64,000 bases of DNA from an uncultured Collinsella sp. (GTDB taxonomy: Bacteria > Actinomycetota > Coriobacteriia > Coriobacteriales > Coriobacteriaceae): contig UQLC01000003.1 of the NCBI GenBank assembly GCA_900541795.1, positions 62,001 through 126,000 on the forward strand. Reading direction: 5' to 3'. The notes beneath the pieces are model-generated. The model had not been told where the DNA came from, did not search any database, and saw only the letters and a list, made by a program, of their open reading frames with translations. A program made the translations under genes and the position numbers. Each line of letters begins with the position of its first letter. Position 1 is the stretch's first letter. Below are positions 7,104 through 14,661 of this stretch, one piece after another.

Positions 7104-9294
7104 ACTCGCTTGGGGCAACGTCCGCCGCGCCGGTCGCGACTACCTTGTCTACCTTTTGACGCTCACCCTGGGCGTCACGGTCTTCTATGCCTTTAACACC
7201 ATCTCAATGCAGGTCGACATCGCCGGAATCGATGAAGAGGGCTTGGCGCAGGTTATGGGCAGCATGCTCGGCGACCTGACGTACTTTTTGGCCGGTGTCA
7301 TGGCCTTTTTGATGGTGTATGCCAATAACTTCATCATGAAACGCCGCAAGAAGGAGTTTGGCCTGTACCAGGTGCTCGGCATGGGGCGCGGGCGCGTCGC
7401 CACGATCATGGCGCTCGAGACGGTGATTGTCTCGGTGGTGGCCTTTGTCGCCGGCATTGTGCTGGGTGTGGGACTCTCCCAGCTCATGACATTCTTTACG
7501 GCCTCGCTCTTTAAGACGCAGATCGCCAATTTCCACTTCTTTTTCTCGGTGCATGCGTTCAACCTGACCCTTGTCTGCATGCTCGTAATGTTTGTGCTCA
7601 CGCTACTGCTGAACCTTCGCGCCGTGCGTCGTACCAAACTCATCGAGCTTATGGGTGCCGAGCGTCGCAACGAGAGCATCAAGACACGCAACCCCTGGAT
7701 CGCGATTGCCATCTTTGCCGTGGGCGTGGCGCTTGTGGGCGTGGCCTATTACCGTCTGCTACGTGATGGGTTCCCGCTAACCGCGACGGACAGCAAGCTG
7801 CAAGAGGCCATGAACCAGTTTGGTATTACGACCGCTATGGTTACCGTGGGCACCTTTGCCCTGTTCTGGGGACTCTCGGGCATGCTCATCAAGCTGCTGC
7901 AGAGCCTGCGCAGCGTGTATTGGCGCGGCCTCAACATGTTTACCGTGCGCCAGCTTGCGGCCAAGGTCAACACGGTGTGCTTTTCGATGGGCGTCATCGC
8001 GATGCTCCTGTTTTTGGCCATCACCTCGGTGACGTGCGGTATGTCGATTGCCAATGTGATGAACGAAAACCTGGAGCGCTATAACCCTGTTGACGTGTCT
8101 CAGACGTATGTCTATTACACGCCCGATACGCTCGACTACTACAAAGAATATGTCAATCCGTCTGAAGCCGACCGCATGGTGCTAGCCGATACAACGGTCG
8201 ATTTGTACTCCGCATGGCACGGCAAGGGCAAGTCGGCGGACAACAACGACGAGACCGGCAAGAAGGTCAATATCGCCGATGTTGCCGGTGAGCATGTTCA
8301 GATCGATTCGTATCTGAGTTACCCGTTTGGCGGTTCGAATCCTTCGGTGTCTGCGGGTGAGATGTGCAAGACCATGGGCGAAAAGCTCCCCAAGGCGCTC
8401 GGGGGTAGCAATGCCGATACGATGGGTCTGTTTGTGACGCCGGCGAGCCAGTACAACAAACTGCGCCAGATGATGGGCGAGGAGCCGGTGAGCATTGGCC
8501 GCGACCAGTACCTGCTTACGTGTGATATGGGCGGTGAGCTGGGCGACCTGTACACCAAGTACATGGCCGGCGGCCATACCCTCACCTTGGGCGGGCATGA
8601 GCTCAAGCCCGCAACCGATAAGTCGGACAAGGACACGGCGGCCATCGCCAACTCGGCGATGGGCAGTAATCCGGGTACCGTCGTCGTTGCCGACGAGCTG
8701 TTGTCCCAACTTAATCTGCAGCCGTATTCCAGTAGCCTGCTCGTTAATTACAAACAGGGGATGGATACGACCGAGGCAGACGAGAGCATTAAATACACTT
8801 TGCTCGACAATCTGCTCGTTGACGGCAAGGAGCCAGGGTCATGGGGAATCTTCATCACACGCTCCGAGATGTACACGCAAGCAGCGCAAATGAACGGCAT
8901 GATTAGCTATCTGGCCATCTACATTGGCTTTGTACTGGTCGTTGCGTGCGCGGCGATACTGTCGATCCAGCAGCTCTCCAATGTGGCCGACGGCAGCCGC
9001 AGCTATCGTGTGCTGGCACAGATCGGCTGTGACGACCGCCAGATTCGCCATTCGGTGATGGCGCAGCAAGCGGTATTCTTCTTGTTCCCGCTGGCAGTGG
9101 GCCTGGCGCACTCCTTTGTGGCGCTCAAGGTGATTATCGAGCTGGTGAGCATATTCGGAGATATGAGCATCGGCGGCACCGTGGGCCTCACCTGTGCAAT
9201 CTTCCTGGCAGCATACGGTGGCTACTTCCTGGTGACCTACCTTATGAGCGCCGGCATGGTACAAGCTGCCATCGCTACCCGCTACAGCGAGTAA
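7093..9294 (+). CDS. BceB-like FtsX permease
   Basis: 733 residues. The start ATG 7093 follows GGTGAGG and gives MLCKLAWGNVRRAGRDYLVYLLTL, typical of the BceB family. Ten or so membrane segments can be picked out: one near residues 17-37, three between about 55 and 190, two near 205-270, two near 290-330, and three at the C terminus (about 610-730). A large extracytoplasmic region of about 250 residues (roughly 340-600) lies before the last three, the hallmark of BceB ligand-sensing permeases. Likely role: export of, or protection from, cell-envelope-active peptides with the ATPase just upstream; the ligand is unknown. Confidence 0.88.
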   Translation: MLCKLAWGNVRRAGRDYLVYLLTLTLGVTVFYAFNTISMQVDIAGIDEEGLAQVMGSMLGDLTYFLAGVMAFLMVYANNFIMKRRKKEFGLYQVLGMGRGRVATIMALETVIVSVVAFVAGIVLGVGLSQLMTFFTASLFKTQIANFHFFFSVHAFNLTLVCMLVMFVLTLLLNLRAVRRTKLIELMGAERRNESIKTRNPWIAIAIFAVGVALVGVAYYRLLRDGFPLTATDSKLQEAMNQFGITTAMVTVGTFALFWGLSGMLIKLLQSLRSVYWRGLNMFTVRQLAAKVNTVCFSMGVIAMLLFLAITSVTCGMSIANVMNENLERYNPVDVSQTYVYYTPDTLDYYKEYVNPSEADRMVLADTTVDLYSAWHGKGKSADNNDETGKKVNIADVAGEHVQIDSYLSYPFGGSNPSVSAGEMCKTMGEKLPKALGGSNADTMGLFVTPASQYNKLRQMMGEEPVSIGRDQYLLTCDMGGELGDLYTKYMAGGHTLTLGGHELKPATDKSDKDTAAIANSAMGSNPGTVVVADELLSQLNLQPYSSSLLVNYKQGMDTTEADESIKYTLLDNLLVDGKEPGSWGIFITRSEMYTQAAQMNGMISYLAIYIGFVLVVACAAILSIQQLSNVADGSRSYRVLAQIGCDDRQIRHSVMAQQAVFFLFPLAVGLAHSFVALKVIIELVSIFGDMSIGGTVGLTCAIFLAAYGGYFLVTYLMSAGMVQAAIATRYSE

Positions 9295-9330
9295 CAAGCG
9301 GGCAAAGCCGTCGCAAAACCAGCGCTAATA

Positions 9331-9373
9331 GCCGCCGCGAAGGGAGCCGGATTCCTTTCGCGGCGGTTTTTTG
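9331..9373 (+). terminator. Rho-independent terminator
   Basis: Stem CCGCCGCGAAGGGA / TCCTTTCGCGGCGG followed by TTTTTTG, 37 nt after the permease stop. Related CCGCCGCGA...GCGG hairpins recur at 9536 and 14119. Confidence 0.9.
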
Positions 9374-9397
9374 CCCCTATCTGGTGCGTCTTAGATG

Positions 9398-9518
9398 CAA
9401 GTGAGTAGACTTTTTTGGATTTGTCGAGCACATCGCGACAAATGCTCAGTAAAACCCCAGGTCAGAGCGCCGGCGTTTTGGGGCGTGCTCGGCCTCCTGC
9501 AAAAAGTCTACTCACTTG
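9398..9518. repeat. Two-tier palindrome with 18-bp perfect arms
   Basis: CAAGTGAGTAGACTTTTT (9398-9415) pairs perfectly with 9501-9518; a smaller stem GAGCA...TGCTC lies inside (about 9428-9449). The core differs from family A. It sits between the permease terminator and the direct repeat at 9536. Confidence 0.7.
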
Positions 9519-9535
9519 GTTTTTTCTGTTAGAAG

Positions 9536-9660
9536 ACCGCCGCGAGGGAAGGCAACTCCCTTACGGCGGTTTGGACGTTTGCCCAGATAAAACCTGCCAA
9601 AATAAACCTGTTCCTTTTTGGCAGGTTAGCGCTCCCAGAAGTGGAGGATGAGCGTGGTGC
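9536..9660. repeat. Direct repeat DR1 flanking the LuxR/ABC cassette
   Basis: About 125 bp closely similar to 14119-14240 in the same orientation. In order it holds a CCGCCGCGA hairpin, the family B repeat, and (minus strand) the last ~11 codons of a LuxR-type gene (TTLILHFWER and stop). Only the 3' end of that gene is present here; the body is attached to the other copy. Confidence 0.75.
9586..9627. repeat. Family B palindromic repeat, copy 1
   Basis: AACCTGCCAAAATAAACCTG then TTCCTTTTTGGCAGGTT: imperfect palindrome with AACCTGCCAAAA / TTTTTGGCAGGTT ends. Five more copies at 14168, 15791, 46563, 54515 and 56551. Confidence 0.8.
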
Positions 9661-9760
9661 CTTTTAGCGGAGGGGGCATATTGATTAATTCGGGTAACAG
9701 TTTTTTAACGCTGGGGACGATGTTAAAATAGCCAAAATGCTATCTAGGAGCTTTGAATTT

Positions 9761-11494
9761 ATGGCAATCGAGGCGGCTAATCTACAAAACGTGAAGCGCT
9801 CGTTCCTCTGGCATTCAATTATGTTGTTTATAGGGGCGGCTGGTCTGTATTGTATGGCGCCAAGTATTTATGCGGGCCTTTCTGGCACCGTTCTTATCGG
9901 CCTGCATCTGCTTTCGGGCTTCTGTGTGGGTCTCATCTCTCGCCCCGTGAGACCGGGTATTTCCAAACGGCTTTTTGGACTTATGCTCGTAGATATTGCA
10001 CTTCTTGCGATGTTCACGGTATCTCTTAATGTGTTCCATCAATTTCATGGTGTGGTTTCGGCGCTCGCGTTCATTTTGTTGTTGCTAGCCCCCTTGCTTG
10101 TCGCTTGCTGTTCTTGGGCGCTTGGCGGTGAATTCGCAAACATGCGTGCGGGATCAACGGGGAAACATGTAGTCGATGGCCCTGTTCTCCATGGGTATCC
10201 TGAGCTCGCCCTTTACAGCCCCGTTGTACTCTTGATTGCTTTGCTTGTTGGCCTTCAGTTTCTTCTCGCCCCGTTGATGGAGTCCGTCGGTTCTTTCCTT
10301 TCCGTTAACGCCGAGATGGGGGTTGCTGCCTCGCTCGTCGAACCTCTTGCGTTTGGTAATGCTGCCGTTGTTCTTGATTTGGATTGTTTGTTTTCGCGCA
10401 ATATAAACATCGGTGCTGTGCTCCTGAGCTTTGGTGGGCATCAAGAGATCGCACTGCTTCTGGTGACTGTCTTGGGCAGCATCCTTGTCAGGGCCATAAT
10501 GCGATCCTTACCCGACTTAACGAGCGCTTTTTCTGCGGATGCCAAATTAGGAGGAAAACGCTCTGCAGTTGCCGATATCCCTGCGACTTTGGGTTTTTCT
10601 CAAAGGGAGTCCGCGGTTTTCTCTATGAGGATAGAGGGAAAAACGTACGAGGAGATTGCTTCTGCCTTGGATATTTCCCCGTCTACCGCCCGTACCTATT
10701 TGTCGCGGGCCTTGACTAAAACCGGATATAAAAGCATTTCAGAGGCGACAGCTGGACTTCTTTTGTCAAAGGATACGTGGCATTTCGACGCAACAAAAGG
10801 CCATGATTACCGTTCAGAATCACTGAGGTCCTTATCGTCCAATCGGAGCTGCAGGATAGTCTTCGCCTGCTTCCTGTTTATGTATGCGTCTGGAATGGGC
10901 ATCGAGGAAATCCTCATATGCTTCGGCTTTGAGCGTGATGTGATAATCCTGTCGATAGCTATAGTGCTTTTGGCCCTGTGTTGCCATGCGGCTATACGGT
11001 GGATGTCTGAAATGCATTTGTGCCTTTCGCCCGAACTTACTCTTTCTTCGGTGTCTGTGGGTGCTGGGGCAACGTTCTGGGTTCACGATGTGGTAAGTCG
11101 ACTGTACATTTTCTTTGAGTCCGTTGGGAGCGGTGAGGCCGTTGACGGCCTTTTGCCTGCTTTACGCGTGACCGCGTTCCTTGTCGTACTTATCCTTCTG
11201 ACTTATTCGCTGCTATCCTTGCGTGCGAAAGATGCAGTCCCGGCGGGTAATCGACGCGATGCCGCACGCGAGGTTTTCTTGAAGCTTGGCTTTACGCCAC
11301 TTTATGCTGACATCATGGCATGCGTTCTTGATGGCAGTGGATCCACCGAGATTTGCGCACATCTTAACGTTGCTCGGGGAACCGTCAAAGAGGCTAAGAG
11401 CAAGAGCTATGCCTTGCTTGGAGTTCACTCGGAGCGTGAACTTAGAGATAAGGTATTTTGTCTTATAGCTGATGTTTTAGAAAATGGCAGGTAG
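9761..11494 (+). CDS. Membrane LuxR-type regulator with two HTH domains
   Basis: 577 residues. The start at 9761 is chosen because AGGAG (9746-9750) lies 10 nt upstream; an in-frame ATG at 9737 has none. The N-terminal ~250 residues hold about seven hydrophobic segments (e.g. SIMLFIGAAGLYCM, LVDIALLAMFTVSL, VLLIALLVGLQFLLAPLM). A LuxR-like helix-turn-helix follows at about 276-335 (FSQRESAVF...TYEEIASALDISPSTARTYL). A second group of about three membrane segments (roughly 365-485) leads to a second, more divergent HTH at about 506-575 (LGFTPLYADIMACVL...STEICAHLNVARGTVKEAKS). Many-TM LuxR regulators are typical of Coriobacteriia, but the two interspersed HTH domains are unusual. G+C is visibly lower than in the neighbours. 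Confidence 0.82.
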   Translation: MAIEAANLQNVKRSFLWHSIMLFIGAAGLYCMAPSIYAGLSGTVLIGLHLLSGFCVGLISRPVRPGISKRLFGLMLVDIALLAMFTVSLNVFHQFHGVVSALAFILLLLAPLLVACCSWALGGEFANMRAGSTGKHVVDGPVLHGYPELALYSPVVLLIALLVGLQFLLAPLMESVGSFLSVNAEMGVAASLVEPLAFGNAAVVLDLDCLFSRNINIGAVLLSFGGHQEIALLLVTVLGSILVRAIMRSLPDLTSAFSADAKLGGKRSAVADIPATLGFSQRESAVFSMRIEGKTYEEIASALDISPSTARTYLSRALTKTGYKSISEATAGLLLSKDTWHFDATKGHDYRSESLRSLSSNRSCRIVFACFLFMYASGMGIEEILICFGFERDVIILSIAIVLLALCCHAAIRWMSEMHLCLSPELTLSSVSVGAGATFWVHDVVSRLYIFFESVGSGEAVDGLLPALRVTAFLVVLILLTYSLLSLRAKDAVPAGNRRDAAREVFLKLGFTPLYADIMACVLDGSGSTEICAHLNVARGTVKEAKSKSYALLGVHSERELRDKVFCLIADVLENGR

Positions 11495-11618
11495 AAGCCT
11501 GTAGACAAACAAGGTCACAAGTCCATCCCATACGTCTACAGACAGTTCAGACGATGAAGGCGATACTTCCGGACAACGGGTCCGACGATCCGTACGTTGC
11601 GAACCGGAGGTGCTTGCC
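11495..11618 (+). promoter_or_regulatory. Gap between regulator and ABC gene
   Basis: 124 bp; CCGGAGG at 11604-11610 is the ribosome binding site for the ABC gene. No terminator seen, so cotranscription with the regulator is plausible. Confidence 0.4.
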
Positions 11619-13520
11619 GTGAAGACTTGTGATTGCCTCGCATATGTACGACTTAATTTAGAAGTTCTTGCGCGAAACCGGGGAATTATGTTGCTGACGG
11701 CGCTGCTCGCGCTCGTATTCTGCATCCCGGTTTTTCTATCCGTTCCAACGGGAGCAGATTATCTATATGGTAGAGCTTCCATCGAAGACCAGAGAGCCCT
11801 TTTGGTCTCTCAAGTCTCTGACGGCGTTTATGACACTGCCCCACAGGAGCTCAACAGCATCATTGCCGACGAAAGGGCGTGCCTTGATCGGGCGCTTGAA
11901 AGCAAGGCGGACTCCAGAGAGTATTACGATGCGATTGCCGATTACGACAATCTATTGCTCAAGGAATACCGACTCGGTTATTTGAATGGTGTTGATTCGG
12001 AGTTATCGCTTGAAGCCCAAGAACGTCTTCCCCGAGCCATAGCAATGCTGCCCCATCCGGAATCGTACGGCTCAACAACAAAAATGCCTGGGATGATTCT
12101 TCTTGCATATTATTGCGGCGCTGTTCCTGCAATAGCGTGGCTTTTAGTTCCGGTTCTCGTCCTCTATATGTCGCTTGAGGGGGATGGAAAGCGGTTCTAC
12201 GATCGGGCTTTGTTGTCAAAGTTAGAGATGAATGCATGCCGCGTTCTCGTCTCTGGCATTGCATCGATGACGGTTTTGGTTCTGGCGTTGGCTCCCTGTT
12301 TTGTATTGGCAACGGTGCTTAACGGTGCCGGTCAGACGGAGTACCCAGTCGTATTCATTCAGTATGGTGACGTGGTCGAAAGAACTGTGTTAGTTCAGCT
12401 TGGGCTATTTGCTGTCTTTGAGGTTGCGTTGTCTATGATGTTTGCTTGTTTGGGCGTGTGCGTATACGCAGGAAGCAGAAGCAGGGCCATTTCGTCCATG
12501 GTGGTCGCTCTTGTGGGGGGCATAAGCCAGCTTCCGTTTTATGCGAGCAAAGATGCTCCATGGCATGCGTTGCTGCCGTATATGGTGCCGAGCTATTCTG
12601 TCTCTTCGCTTGCACTCGGCGGCGCTTCTTACGCCAATGGAGCTGAGGTATCACTCGTTCCTGAAGCCAGTGCGCTGCACTGTTTCTTTGCCGTAATGGG
12701 CACGCTTGTTGTCTGTGCGTTGGGAATCATCTCGTTTTCGCGCCTAAAAAGCAAGAATCGCTGGGCCTGGAACCATATTAGTCCGGATAGTTTGGGCGAG
12801 AAAAGCTTGCTCTCTCTGTCGTTGGATGTGTTGACGGTTGGAAAAAACCAGCTGGCAAAGGGATTGCAGTTTGATATGCCCGCTGGCCAGATATGGGGTC
12901 TTGTCGCGCCAAATGGATATGGCAAGACTACGTTACTTAATGCTCTTTGGGGAGACGCTGGGCCATCAGTGCGCGTGTCAGGTTCTCTCTGTTTTCATGC
13001 AAAAGCATGTGTCGACTGTGAGGAAATGAGAAAGGAATTCTTCTTGGTTCCGAATGGGCCGTCTCTATTGATTCCATACATGACAGTCGCTTTCCATCTC
13101 GACCGATGCAGGCGAATTTGGCATTCACCTCGCACTTTGGACCAAGTGCTTGATCGCTTTGACTTGACTGGGTTGAAGAATACGCCCGTATCTAGGCTGT
13201 CTGATGGAAATAGACAATTACTCAATGTGGCGATGGCGTATATGTCCTATTGCGAAGTCGTCCTTTTGGATGAGCCCATGAATGCACTTGATGTGAGACA
13301 CGTCGCAATCGTTTCGAATGCTCTTAGAGACGATGCGGGCAGGGGGGCGCATGTCATTATCTCTTCTCATCTAATCGGAAATCTCGAATCGCTTTGCGAT
13401 GCTTCCGTATTGTTCACACGAGATGGCTCTCGTGTCGTTACCCGAGAAATGGGAGGTGATTCGAAATGGATCGGTAATGTGTACGCGCAGCTTTTCAAGA
13501 CGAACGATAACAAAAACTAG
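11619..13520 (+). CDS. ABC transporter, permease-ATPase fusion
   Basis: 633 residues. Start GTG 11619 has CCGGAGG 8 nt upstream; an in-frame GTG at 11610 overlaps that site. Order of parts: one membrane segment near residues 23-45, an extracytoplasmic stretch of about 120 residues, then five membrane segments (about 165-385), then a nucleotide-binding domain from about 405. The NBD has Walker A APNGYGKTT, a changed signature LSDGNRQ (usual LSGGQ), Walker B EVVLLDEP and H-loop IISSH. The membrane part resembles ABC-2 exporters. Membrane part first, ATPase last in one chain is uncommon for ABC-2 systems. Placed directly upstream of a secreted small protein, so a role in its export or in immunity is a reasonable inference. 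Confidence 0.8.
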   Translation: MKTCDCLAYVRLNLEVLARNRGIMLLTALLALVFCIPVFLSVPTGADYLYGRASIEDQRALLVSQVSDGVYDTAPQELNSIIADERACLDRALESKADSREYYDAIADYDNLLLKEYRLGYLNGVDSELSLEAQERLPRAIAMLPHPESYGSTTKMPGMILLAYYCGAVPAIAWLLVPVLVLYMSLEGDGKRFYDRALLSKLEMNACRVLVSGIASMTVLVLALAPCFVLATVLNGAGQTEYPVVFIQYGDVVERTVLVQLGLFAVFEVALSMMFACLGVCVYAGSRSRAISSMVVALVGGISQLPFYASKDAPWHALLPYMVPSYSVSSLALGGASYANGAEVSLVPEASALHCFFAVMGTLVVCALGIISFSRLKSKNRWAWNHISPDSLGEKSLLSLSLDVLTVGKNQLAKGLQFDMPAGQIWGLVAPNGYGKTTLLNALWGDAGPSVRVSGSLCFHAKACVDCEEMRKEFFLVPNGPSLLIPYMTVAFHLDRCRRIWHSPRTLDQVLDRFDLTGLKNTPVSRLSDGNRQLLNVAMAYMSYCEVVLLDEPMNALDVRHVAIVSNALRDDAGRGAHVIISSHLIGNLESLCDASVLFTRDGSRVVTREMGGDSKWIGNVYAQLFKTNDNKN

Positions 13521-13535
13521 GAAAGGAAGATGACC

Positions 13536-13889
13536 ATGAAGCGAAATGTAGCGAAGAACTATGTGAAGGCAATGTGCGCATGTATTATGTTCGCTCTGTC
13601 GATGGCCGTAATTCCCACTTATGCGTCGGCGCAACCAGATGCAGGTTCTGTTGCACCTTGTCGTCTTGTGACGGCGGATGTCTTGGACACCTACAAATCG
13701 TTCTCCACTGCAAACCACCCGAGCGAGAATATTGATTGCTTCGATCAGACATACAAGAGGCTGTCATTTAAAACTTCGTATTCTCGTACGGGGCAAACGA
13801 TTCTCTATACGGGTGCAGCGTTAAGCCCGCGCGGCAACGGGATGCCCGGGTTTGAGACAAAATATCAGTGCACATATCGTACCTGGTAG
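13536..13889 (+). CDS. Small secreted protein of the ABC cassette
   Basis: 117 residues. Start ATG 13536 is 6 nt after AAAGGAAG; the ATG at 13530 is too close. A clear Sec signal peptide covers about residues 1-30 (basic start MKRNVAKNYVK, hydrophobic core, likely cleavage after TYASA). The mature part (~87 residues) has three Cys, many Thr/Ser/Tyr, and ends in YQCTYRTW. I recognise no family; the size, signal peptide and adjacent ABC fusion gene recall bacteriocin loci such as the lactococcin 972 type, but the sequence does not clearly match it and that peptide has no Cys. It starts 15 nt after the ABC stop, so it is in the same operon. Confidence 0.7.
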   Translation: MKRNVAKNYVKAMCACIMFALSMAVIPTYASAQPDAGSVAPCRLVTADVLDTYKSFSTANHPSENIDCFDQTYKRLSFKTSYSRTGQTILYTGAALSPRGNGMPGFETKYQCTYRTW

Positions 13890-13960
13890 ATAACTCTAGG
13901 ATCGGATCTCTCCGAATTACTTTGCGGCGGACTTGTTTAACGCTGCTGCCCCTTCGTTCA

Positions 13961-14015
13961 TCTCAATCTGTAACACCTGGCTGGCAAAAACGTCTCTACC
14001 TGTTACAGATTGAGA
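13961..14015. repeat. Hairpin pair D, copy 1
   Basis: TCTCAATCTGTAACA (13961-13975) pairs perfectly with TGTTACAGATTGAGA (14001-14015) around a 25-nt loop. Confidence 0.8.
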
Positions 14016-14041
14016 CTATTCGACGCGCACTCTATAACTCG

Positions 14042-14096
14042 TCTCGATCTGTAACAGTAAGACGGCGATTTGTCCTCTACGCGTTACAGATTGAGG
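14042..14096. repeat. Hairpin pair D, copy 2
   Basis: TCTCGATCTGTAAC (14042-14055) pairs with GTTACAGATTGAGG (14083-14096), one mismatch. The same arm sequence as copy 1 with a different loop, 26 nt further on. Confidence 0.8.
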
Positions 14097-14118
14097 CGAA
14101 TGAAATCATGAACCAAAA

Positions 14119-14240
14119 ACCGCCGCGAAGGGAGACAACTTCCCCGTGGCGGTTGGCGTTTGCCCAGATAAAACTTGCCAAAATAAACCTGTCTCTTTTT
14201 GGCAGGTTAGCGCTTTCAGAAGTGGAGGATGAGCGTCGTG
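14119..14240. repeat. Direct repeat DR2 flanking the LuxR/ABC cassette
   Basis: Second copy of the unit at 9536-9660: CCGCCGCGAAGGGA hairpin, family B repeat and the 3' end of a LuxR-type gene. The two copies bracket about 4.5 kb carrying the regulator, ABC fusion and secreted protein. Confidence 0.75.
14168..14208. repeat. Family B palindromic repeat, copy 2
   Basis: AAACTTGCCAAAATAAACCT then GTCTCTTTTTGGCAGGTT; one change in the left arm compared with the consensus. Confidence 0.78.
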
Positions 14241-14410
14241 CGGTTTTGCTGCTCAGTTTTGACCAGGATGTTGAGGATGTGGGTCTTGACGGTGCCCACG
14301 GCAAGGAATAGCTCGTCAGCGATCTCTTGGTTCGATTTGCCTAGTACAACCAGACGCAAAACCTCGGCCTCACGGTTGGAGAGCTTGTAGTCGCTGGGGA
14401 CGTTCTTAAA
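14216..14410 (-). pseudogene. Remnant of a LuxR-family regulator (HTH only)
   Basis: About 64 codons and a stop encode an intact LuxR/GerE DNA-binding domain: LSNREAEVLRLVVLGKSNQE, then IADELFLAVGTVKTHILNIL, ending TTLILHF. There is no start codon or N-terminal domain: the frame runs upstream into a 24-bp perfect palindrome (14387-14444) and stops making sense. A normal LuxR-type protein here would be several hundred residues, so this is the 3' end of a truncated gene. The same 3' end recurs in DR1. Confidence 0.8.
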
Positions 14411-14444
14411 CGACTAGTTATTTAAGAACGTCCCCAGCGACTAC
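14387..14444. repeat. 24-bp perfect palindrome at the LuxR break point
   Basis: GTAGTCGCTGGGGACGTTCT plus TAAA (14387-14410) pairs perfectly with 14421-14444 around a 10-nt loop. The left arm is inside the LuxR remnant, so the right arm is an inverted copy of coding sequence. Confidence 0.85.
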
Positions 14445-14447
14445 TTT

Positions 14448-14490
14448 GCGGGTAGCTAAAAGAGCCCCATCCTAAATTAGCTACCCCGCC
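14448..14490. repeat. Inverted repeat GCGGGTAGCTAA
   Basis: GCGGGTAGCTAA (14448-14459) pairs with TTAGCTACCCCGC (one extra base) near 14477-14489. Confidence 0.6.
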
Positions 14491-14522
14491 AACACCGCAG
14501 GTAGAGCAAAAGTCAGCGAAAG

Positions 14523-14615
14523 CCCGCCAGAGCGAGCAAGGTGCCTTGAAGCGAGGCGGCATTGATCTTTTGATCATGCCGCCGAAGCTGAAAGGCAGAT
14601 TGCCGCTCTGGCGGG
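14523..14615. repeat. Two-tier palindrome CCCGCCAGAGCG
   Basis: Outer arms CCCGCCAGAGCG (14523-14534) and CGCTCTGGCGGG (14604-14615), inner stem GCGGCATTGATC / GATCATGCCGC (about 14557-14583). Lies just downstream of the DAHP synthase gene (minus strand) and may end its transcript. Confidence 0.65.
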
Positions 14616-14631
14616 TTTGCAGCGTCGGCCG

Positions 14632-14661
14632 GTTACGGCGTTTGGTAAAACGCCGTAACCT
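14632..14661. repeat. Hairpin overlapping the DAHP synthase stop
   Basis: GGTTACGGCGTT / AACGCCGTAACC with a 6-nt loop; the right arm ends at the stop codon of the DAHP synthase gene. No T run, so not a classical terminator. Confidence 0.7.

Noticed and set aside
8326..8345. tRNA-like GGTTCGAATCC
   Set aside because: Lies inside the BceB-like coding sequence with no matching stems around it.
13536..13889. Lactococcin 972 family bacteriocin
   Set aside because: Size, signal peptide and ABC context fit, but the mature sequence has three Cys and I do not see the family motif; left as unknown.
13961..14096. CRISPR-like array
   Set aside because: Repeats alternate in orientation (two inverted pairs) and there are only four; no cas genes.
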